A stretch of 64,000 nucleotides of DNA. It comes from Drosophila persimilis (taxonomy: Eukaryota; Arthropoda; Insecta; Diptera; Drosophilidae). This document shows, piece after piece, positions 57,573-64,000 of this stretch. The notes beneath the pieces were generated by a model. The model did not search any database, was not told the origin of the DNA, and saw nothing but the letters and a program-made list of their open reading frames with translations. The position numbers and the translations under genes are program-made. The stretch is from NCBI RefSeq assembly GCF_003286085.1, contig NW_020825289.1, forward strand, positions 20,548,001 to 20,612,000. The letters run 5' to 3'. Each line of letters begins with the position of its first letter. Positions within the stretch are counted from its first letter, which is position 1.

Positions 57573-60500
57573 CTATGCTTCAGCCTCGACAGTCACCGCT
57601 GGATTGGATGACTCCTCCGATAATGGAGCTTCTGACTGTGTAGCATCCATTTTTGGAGCTTCATCTTGTATTTCCAGAGCTGGAGCAGGAGTTGAAGGGG
57701 ATTCGTCTTTGGGCACAGCCTCTGTGCGAATAAATTCAGGTTTCTGTGGAGGAGCTGCTTCGGCTTCTGCTTCTGCAGGTACTTCTACTCTGCTTTCTGG
57801 CTCAGCGGGAGCTAGGGCTGGGGTTGGGGCTGAGGGTGGTGGCAGCTCATCGTAGAGGGGCGTGCAGGCGGGTGAAGCATCTGATTGTTTTAGTGCCGGA
57901 AAATCGTTCGCCACTTCCGCTGGTCTTGCGAAATTCTCCACCGGCGACCCAGAGGCCGCTCTTTGCTCTGCACCAACTGGAGTAACATCTGGTACATCTC
58001 GCTCGGCCTTAGCTGCTTGCTCTGCCTCCATTCTCGCTTCATAGTCCTGCAGCTCACGGTCCCAGTCCTCCTCGGTGTCCGCCGTCTCAGCAGTTGCTGG
58101 GGCTGGAGCTGATGCTTGGGCTGGTGTTGGCACTGAAAGCGTATTAGTGCTGGACAGCGGCGTCTCCTGATTCTTTTCCCTGGAATCCGTTTCCGATATG
58201 GATTTGCTGTTTCCTTCATCCGTGGAACTCATTGAATGTCGACTACTGTCATCTCGCGAGCCGCGTCTATTTCCAAAACCTGGACGGTCACGTTCTTCTC
58301 TTGGTCCGCGCCCGCCACGCGCGTTGTTGCCACGGCGATCGTCGGGAATGTCGCCCTCTCGATCTCCACGGAAGCGATTACCGCCAGGACCTCCAGGACC
58401 GGCACGACGCTTGTTGAAATTGTTGCCGACTTCATCCTCATCGTCGCTCCAGCGTCCTCGCCCGCCGCCTCCGGTTGTGGCATTCCTCGCATTCACACCA
58501 GGGCCTCCACGTCCGCGTTGATTATCATTGAAGGGATTCCGGGGATTGAAGAAGCCTGCAGATTATGGATTCGAATGGTAATTAATTAAATAAATAAATT
58601 AATAATTAAGTAATTAATTAAAACCTCTAGCTATTTCCACATCTATTTACATATCACACATTTATGGTACCATTGGAACACAATGGGTTATGGCAATGTT
58701 CCGCAAAGTGTGTGCCGTGGTCTACAGTTGGTGTGCCTCGTAAAAAGGTAAAGGTTTTCTGTGAAGATTCTGTCACTACTGTTTCATATCGCTATCGGAA
58801 AAGTGCTATCTCGGATTTATTAGCTTGCTATAAGTGGACCAGGATTCAGATTTTGTTTCTGTGTTTCAAAAAGAAAAATGGGCAAAGCGTGCTGTTGCAA
58901 TTCTAGTACCATTTGCCACAGTCTACTTATGCGAATTCGGATTTTCAATGAAGTAGCAGATGAAACCAGCCGTATCAACGGTTTGTCAAAATTTTGATCG
59001 CCTGTGCTCATATTTCTCACGAAACATATTTTCATGTTAGGGATATTGATTTTAGTAGGTAATCAAGAAATACACAAAAAGTTTGTGGAACACCGAGTTT
59101 ATGGCAATACAATTTCAATCAGAGTCAATAGAAGGTAGATGTCTTGAATTGGTTTGCCATTGAATAACTCTTGAATATCTTGAGCTTTGAGTTTTGCTTG
59201 ACTCTTTCATCTCACCTGGTCCCTGTCCCTGTTGTCGTCCACCGGGTCCACCAGGTCCGCCGGCACCACCGCCATTGCCGCCCTGGTTGCGCATGAACAT
59301 TGGTCCCACGGCACCGCCATTGCCAGCATTGTTAGGGGGTCCACCCATACGCTGATTAAAGGCCGCCGGCGGCGGTATACGCATTTGCATCAGGCTGGTG
59401 GGCTGATTGAATCGGCTGTTGTTCATGTTGGGCGGGAAGAAGTCTCCTCCTGGTCCACCCGGTCCTCCGCCTCCATTTAGGTTCCCACTGCGTGGCCCCA
59501 TTCCACGAGGACCCGGTCCACCGCGATTATCAAAGTCTGAAAAGGGAATGGAAGTCAGGTAAAATCGTACGCATACTTTTAGTTGCAGTCGCCACTTACC
59601 CGCGCCCATAAAGTCTGGCCTCTGCATTCCATGCTCAAGTGGATTCAGGTTGAGTCGAGCTCGCGCCTCATTGAATGCGACATTTGGTCCAGCCCCAGGT
59701 CCAGGACCAGCTCCCCCCGGTCCACCGCCGTTTTCGGCTCTCCAGCGTTCGGCAGCTTCTGCCACGTCATCGCGTCCGCCCCAACGTGAGCCGCCGCCGC
59801 CGCCTGGGCCGCGGGAACGCTCCCGTTCCCTCTGGAACATCTCGTTGGCAGCGGCAGCCACCACTGCCTCCACATTGTTGGGATTGGCCATAGGCGGATT
59901 GAAGCTGGCCTGCTGCTGCTGTTGCTGTGGTGGCATCGGGGGCGGGGCATCCTCTAGATCCATTTCAATGTCCATTTGATCGTCGCTTATATTACCACTG
60001 TTGCCCGCGGGTGGGGCGCTTCCGGCCATAGGAGGTGGCACTGCTCCGGGCGGCGGAAATGGCCCTCCGTGAGGCATACCCATAGGATGAGGGGGTCCAC
60101 CCATTCCTGGAAATACCAGATGCCAATTCATCATTAGAGATTCAGTTGGGCAGATTTATGGGGAAAATCGTACCTGGAAAACCGGGCGGCATCATGCCCG
60201 GTGGCATCATCATTGGTGGAGGCATGGTTGTCGTCGGCATCATCATCGGTGGCGGCATATTTGTCGGTGGCATCATCATCGGAGGCGGCATGCCTATCCC
60301 CATGGGGGGAGCCATGGGGTACTGGCCTCTCACCATGCCCATGAGTCCGGGTGGAGGTTGTGCGCCGGGGCCGAGCGGTGGGGGTGGACCCACTGGACCC
60401 ACGGGTCCCACTGGAGGCGGCTGTGTTGTATCGATGCCGAACATTAGTCCTGGCGGTGGGCCAGGAACGGATGCCGTAGCGGTCTCTGGAGTTGACGCCG

Positions 60501-63500
60501 TGTTCTTCTCCTTGCCGACATTTTTGGCCTGATTGATCTTCTGCTTAATCCAGCTGGGCATGGTGTCCTCGTCGAACATGCCGCCCTCCTCGAGGGTGTC
60601 GAGATCCGTCTCCGGACTCAGCTTGCTCCAGGGTATGTACGTAACGCCCAGCTCCAGGTCCCAAAAGTCCTTCCACTCCTTGCTCTTCACCCCCTTGCCG
60701 GCGGCCCAGGAGATGGTTATGGCCCGTCCCTGGAGCTTGTGATTCTTCAGCGATTGCATGGCCTTGTGCGCATCCTGGCGACGATTCATCACTATGAATG
60801 CGCATCCGCGTGGCACAATCTGATCGATGCTTACTATGTCGCCGTACTCCCCAAAGGTGTCGGACAGCTCCTCCTGGTAGACCAGCTTGGACAGATGGCC
60901 CACCCACAAGGTGGTGCTGCATACTGTAAGGGAAACGACACACATATAGATCGGATCTAATATATCAACGAGTAGCCGAGTAGCTAGCAGTGTGGGAAGG
61001 AGTAGGTGGCCCCGTAGCTCGCTCGTTGAGCGGTGCGCGTGTCAGTTGAGTTAGTTTTTCATTCAATTTAAAAAACCTAAAGCCACATTTTAGTTGAATT
61101 CATCCAACACATATATATGAAGGCATATGGTTTTACGTATTGTTTTGTATCTTATTAGGTATCGTATCGTATCGTATGAAATGTGTATATTATCTTCAAA
61201 AACATTGCTCGAAAACGCAGGACAGGGGGAGTCTAGAGTGGGTCTAGTCTGGGGTTGGAGTAGTCTTAAATTATGCCAAAAATCAAGTGCAACAAACACT
61301 AAAGCTAAAACACACACGCGCACACACACACGTCAACACGAGCCAAGGAGCTGCAGGAATAGAGAGGAGAGAACTCTTCCGGATTAGCAGGAAACACAAA
61401 AGAAGAAAAGAAACGAAAAAAAAGGGACCAAAAATCATCTCCAGAAACTGTTCCCAGGGAACGGTTCTTGGCTAATAATTCGACGCCATATTTACCACTG
61501 AGGTGATCCTTTTTAATATCAGGCAGCCCCTTCTTGCGGCGCTCACGCTCATGCTCCCGGTCACGCTCCTTGTCCCGATTGTTGCGTTCCATGCGCTCGC
61601 GGTCCCGCGATCCTCGGCGTCTACTGGAACGAGGTGAACGACTGCGCGATCGGGATCCGCGACGACGTCGATCGTTGCCATTGCCGCCTCCACCCCCGCC
61701 GCCGCCACCGCCGCCTCCAGCACCTCGTCCACGTGGTGAGCGAGAACGACTGCGGCTGCTGTTCCTCCGGCTCCGCTTGTACCTCTCCCGGTCGGGCGTT
61801 GGACTCCGCGAATCGGCCCCATCCAGATTGATCACCTATTGGAGTCGGGAGTGTTGGCAAGAAGTTTGAGAGAATTGATTTTGTGATATAAAAACGTTAA
61901 CATTTTTGTAAGCGTAAAAGAAAGAGTTGGGTGGGGAAGAGGCCGAAGTGGGAGTGGGGAGTTAGGGATTAGTAGAGGGAATCGAGAGTGATTCGAGGAC
62001 GATTGAAGGACTACGAGAAAAAAAAAAAAAACGATAAACTGCATTCTCTGGCGTGTGTTGACGTGTGGTTCGATTCGACGATTCTTGACATTTCGTTGGC
62101 ATTTTGCGTTTTCGAGCAAGTTTTTGATTCTTTGTTTTGAATGGTTTACATATTTAGGAGAACACTTACCAAACGTTGTTATAGCATCGGGTGCGGGTCC
62201 GCCGGACATTGTTTTTCTTAAAAACCTTACCTTTGGCTTCTCTTTTTTGTCATATATTGTACAACATATCTTTAATCTTTAAATCTTTAAAACAACTATT
62301 CGTTTCTTAGGCTCTGATCTCAAATATTTGTAGTGTTTTTCAATGACTTTTCGCTCTTTAAAACTTCGCAAGGCAAGGCGAGGGTAGTATTATTTTTTAC
62401 TTTTGGTGGCAAAAATAGTATCGTATCTACTTATGGCTCAATAACGTCCCTCAGCCCCCCAAGGGTAGGGTGGAACCAATTGTTGAGCCATATTGTGGTA
62501 AAGTTTAATTTTATCGCAGATATAGTTAGAGATTAATTTTAAATTGGAGACAATCCTAGACCGCTACGCTCGGCTCCGCTCGGTTATAACAACATTTTGG
62601 GCGCTTCTTGCGGACAAACTCAAACTCAACTGCACCTTCACCTGCACGTCAGCACAGTCCGTTCCGCTCCACTCCGGGAGTGTTTGTTTGTGTGTATGTA
62701 TCTTCGCGATAGGAACAACAACAAGAGCAGGTTGAATGGGCGACTCGTGTATGCTTTCGACCCACGCAACGGACAACAATGCAGTCCTCCCGTGGGGGTG
62801 GGGGGATCGAAAAGATACACGAGGCCGAAACAAACAACTAAGATAGAAAGAAAGTAATAGATTCGGTGGTATACCTCAATCGACTGCTGCTCCGATATGA
62901 ACTCCACGTCCTTGTTCATGTCCTGCCCGTCACTGTGGTTGAGGTTCATGCCCATGCCCATTCCCATCCCAGGGGGCATGCCAGCAGTGCCCTGGATTGG
63001 ATTACAGATTACCAGGGAATGTAACCCAGGGATAAACGATATACGATACCTTCAACACGTTCTGCAAATGCTGTTGGAGGGCATCGTCCTGGTAGCGCAT
63101 CTTTTGGTTTTCCTCCTGTTGCTTGAACTTCTGGAAATTCTGCAGTGTCTGCAGCTGTCGCAGCACATTCGGATCGTTGAGCAGTTGTTTGAGATTGTTG
63201 TTCTGCAAAAGACCAACCAGGGATTAAGCAAAACAGATCGCAAAAGAAGAGGGCGGGCAGTGTTAATACAAGAAATTAAAACTAAACAAAAAAGCGAATG
63301 AGATCGATTGGGATTCGGCCATACGTCTAGCAGATTGGATGAAGTAGGGGGCGAGTCGTCGCCCATGCAGTGATGGCCATGATGATGATGATGATCATCG
63401 GCCATCATCCGCTGCATGTTGTCCTCCTCGTCGTCCATGATCGAGCGCACATCGTAGTCGATTTCGTGCGAGGTCTTGCTATATTTGTGATGATGCGACT

Positions 63501-64000
63501 TGCTCGACGATCCCGATTGACGCTTCATATAATGCTGATCCGAATGATGACGCTTTGAGCTGCTGCTGCTGACACCGCCACCGTAGGATTTCTCATGACC
63601 CATCTGGGGTGTTTCGTGTGTTTGCGTGTACGAGGACGAAAGATGTTGGTTGGCAAGACATGAAGCAAGAGACAGCGGAACAACAACGATTGGAAGAGAT
63701 TGCGAGTTAGTATGCGTTAAGGGATACACAAAGGATACAGGATACCCATCGTGGAATCCCTCGGATTCGGTTAGTATGTATGTTGTGTGGAGTGTGTTCT
63801 CCAAGCCCAACATCCGCGGTACCGAATCAACAACTCACCGATAAATCGGGCACCCCGCCCATTTTGTCGTCTCCCGCGCCACTGTTCATGCTCAGGTCCA
63901 TGTTGCTCAATCCAGAGGTGTTGAGGCCATTAGGCCCACTGGAGATATCGGCCAGACTAAGGGCGCCACTGCTGCTGGGACCAGGCCCCACATTGCCACC
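57573..64000 (-). CDS. SCAF4/SCAF8-type SR-related CTD-associated factor (3' part; 5' end beyond the window)
   Basis: SCAF4/8 bind the phosphorylated RNA polymerase II tail and prevent premature polyadenylation. Exons in the window (- strand): to 63839, 63603-63325, 63202-63050, 62991-62875, 61835-61496, 60923-60174, 60106-59600, 59536-59216 and 58555-57573. All phases agree, giving 1203 visible residues. In order: a Gly/Ser-rich piece, a His-rich acidic segment (MADDHHHHHGHH), a Gln-rich helix (NVLRQLQTLQNFQKFKQQ), an RS region (SRSRSRSPRGRG), then the RRM (CSTTLWVGHLSKLVYQEELS, RGCAFIVMNRR) and the diagnostic SCAF block DLELGVTYIPWSKL. Pro/Gly/Met-rich segments and an acidic Ala/Pro/Glu-rich C-terminus follow. 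The N-terminal CID that binds the CTD would lie past 64000. Confidence 0.9.
58556..59215. other. last SCAF intron, hosting a transposase relic
   Basis: The intron lies between donor ACCAG|GTGAGA (59216) and acceptor AATCTGCAG (58556), - strand. Its centre holds a plus-strand hAT-type transposase fragment, listed separately; the left part has a TTAATTAA-rich run (about 58,580-58,622). Confidence 0.75.
58834..59040 (+). pseudogene. hAT-superfamily (ZBED/FAM200-like) transposase C-terminal fragment
   Basis: Opposite in strand to the host gene, one frame reads KEKWAKRAVAILVPF, then ATVYLCEFGFSMK, a stop, and then QMKPAVSTVCQNFDRL and onward to another stop. The block around PFATVYLCEFGFS matches the conserved C-terminal dimerisation motif of hAT transposases and domesticated ZBED/FAM200 proteins (PFxTTYLCExxFS). 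At least one in-frame stop and no upstream continuation show it is dead. No terminal inverted repeats were found at the edges. Confidence 0.7.
60924..61495. other. SCAF intron between RS exon and RRM exon
   Basis: The intron lies between donor CAGTG|GTAAAT (61496) and acceptor CCCTTACAG (60924), - strand. It contains a TATCGTATCGTATCG pentamer run (about 61,158-61,176) and CA tracts near 61,310-61,332. No separate gene. Confidence 0.7.
61836..62874. other. SCAF intron containing an alternative first exon
   Basis: The intron lies between donor ATTGAG|GTATAC (62875) and acceptor TCCAATAG (61836), - strand. It includes the alternative first exon 62170-62209, so its right part probably acts as a promoter. 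No other coding signal. Confidence 0.65.
62170..62209 (-). CDS. alternative first coding exon of the SCAF-type gene
   Basis: An ATG at 62209 opens MSGGPAPDAITTF plus one base, followed by a strong donor (TTTG|GTAAGTG). The exon ends in phase 1. The next acceptor (61836) is used in phase 0 by the long form and would read into a stop if joined here. The acceptor at 60924, before the RRM exon, is phase 1 and joins perfectly to give MSGGPAPDAITTF followed by VCSTTLWVGHL. So a short isoform with the RRM but without CID and RS region is likely. An unrelated small gene is the alternative. Confidence 0.6.

Noticed and set aside
61621-61860. Second frame (GDQSGWGRF) across the RS exon as continuation of the 62170-62209 exon
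   Set aside because: It reaches a stop within the exon, while joining to the RRM exon keeps a known domain in frame.

Overview
This window is euchromatic DNA from a fruit fly (genus Drosophila). The genes have introns and 3' splice sites typical of insects, and king tubby, mago nashi, Magi and Xbp1 are recognised directly by sequence. In D. melanogaster several of these map to cytological region 57 of chromosome arm 2R (Muller element C). The abundant microsatellites, long CAG/CAA tracts and some sequence differences from D. melanogaster suggest another species, possibly of the obscura group. That species assignment is inference.

Layout. 1-12277 holds no supportable gene: AT/GC-mixed intergenic or intronic DNA with microsatellites and one GC-rich block (about 10.6-11.5 kb) that may be a transposon relic. 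12278-14335 (+) is an intronless glycerophosphodiester phosphodiesterase with an N-terminal starch-binding-type domain, a probable signal peptide and many N-glycosylation sequons. 15108-16694 (+) carries the king tubby coding exons, whose 5' exon is not identified. 17746-20665 (-) is the O-mannosyltransferase Tmtc3. 22868-23375 (+) is mago nashi. 24489-24932 (+) is a 147-residue orphan. 25641-35523 (-) is the junctional scaffold Magi, with a 5.9-kb first intron. 39303-40028 (+) is a dynein regulatory complex subunit 8 (EFCAB2) homologue, followed immediately by a decayed aldehyde dehydrogenase fragment. 41323-42929 (+) is Xbp1 with its two overlapping frames for IRE1 mRNA splicing. 44227-45519 (+) is an HMG20-type HMG-box protein. 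45696-46104 (-) is a small membrane protein. 47575-52692 (-) is macoilin. 57573 to beyond 64000 (-) is a SCAF4/SCAF8-type RNA-binding, RNA polymerase II CTD-associated factor, whose N-terminal CID lies outside the window.

I rebuilt the exon structures by matching splice sites with reading phase; every multi-exon model given sums to an intact frame. The genes are mostly housekeeping functions standing side by side, not an operon: ER stress and protein quality control (Xbp1, Tmtc3), mRNA fate (mago, the SCAF factor), cell junctions (Magi), cilium/flagellum (DRC8) and neuronal membrane (macoilin, king tubby).

The more unusual items are a dispersed and partly tandem repeat of about 0.4 kb in at least three places, one abutting the HMG20-like start codon; an alternative first exon inside the SCAF gene that phases into the RRM exon; a hAT-type transposase relic in a SCAF intron; a decayed Aldh fragment joined to the DRC8 3' end; an unassigned first coding exon at 54.5 kb; and two similar short frames in the large Magi intron. 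I see no CRISPR array, tRNA, rRNA or intact transposon.
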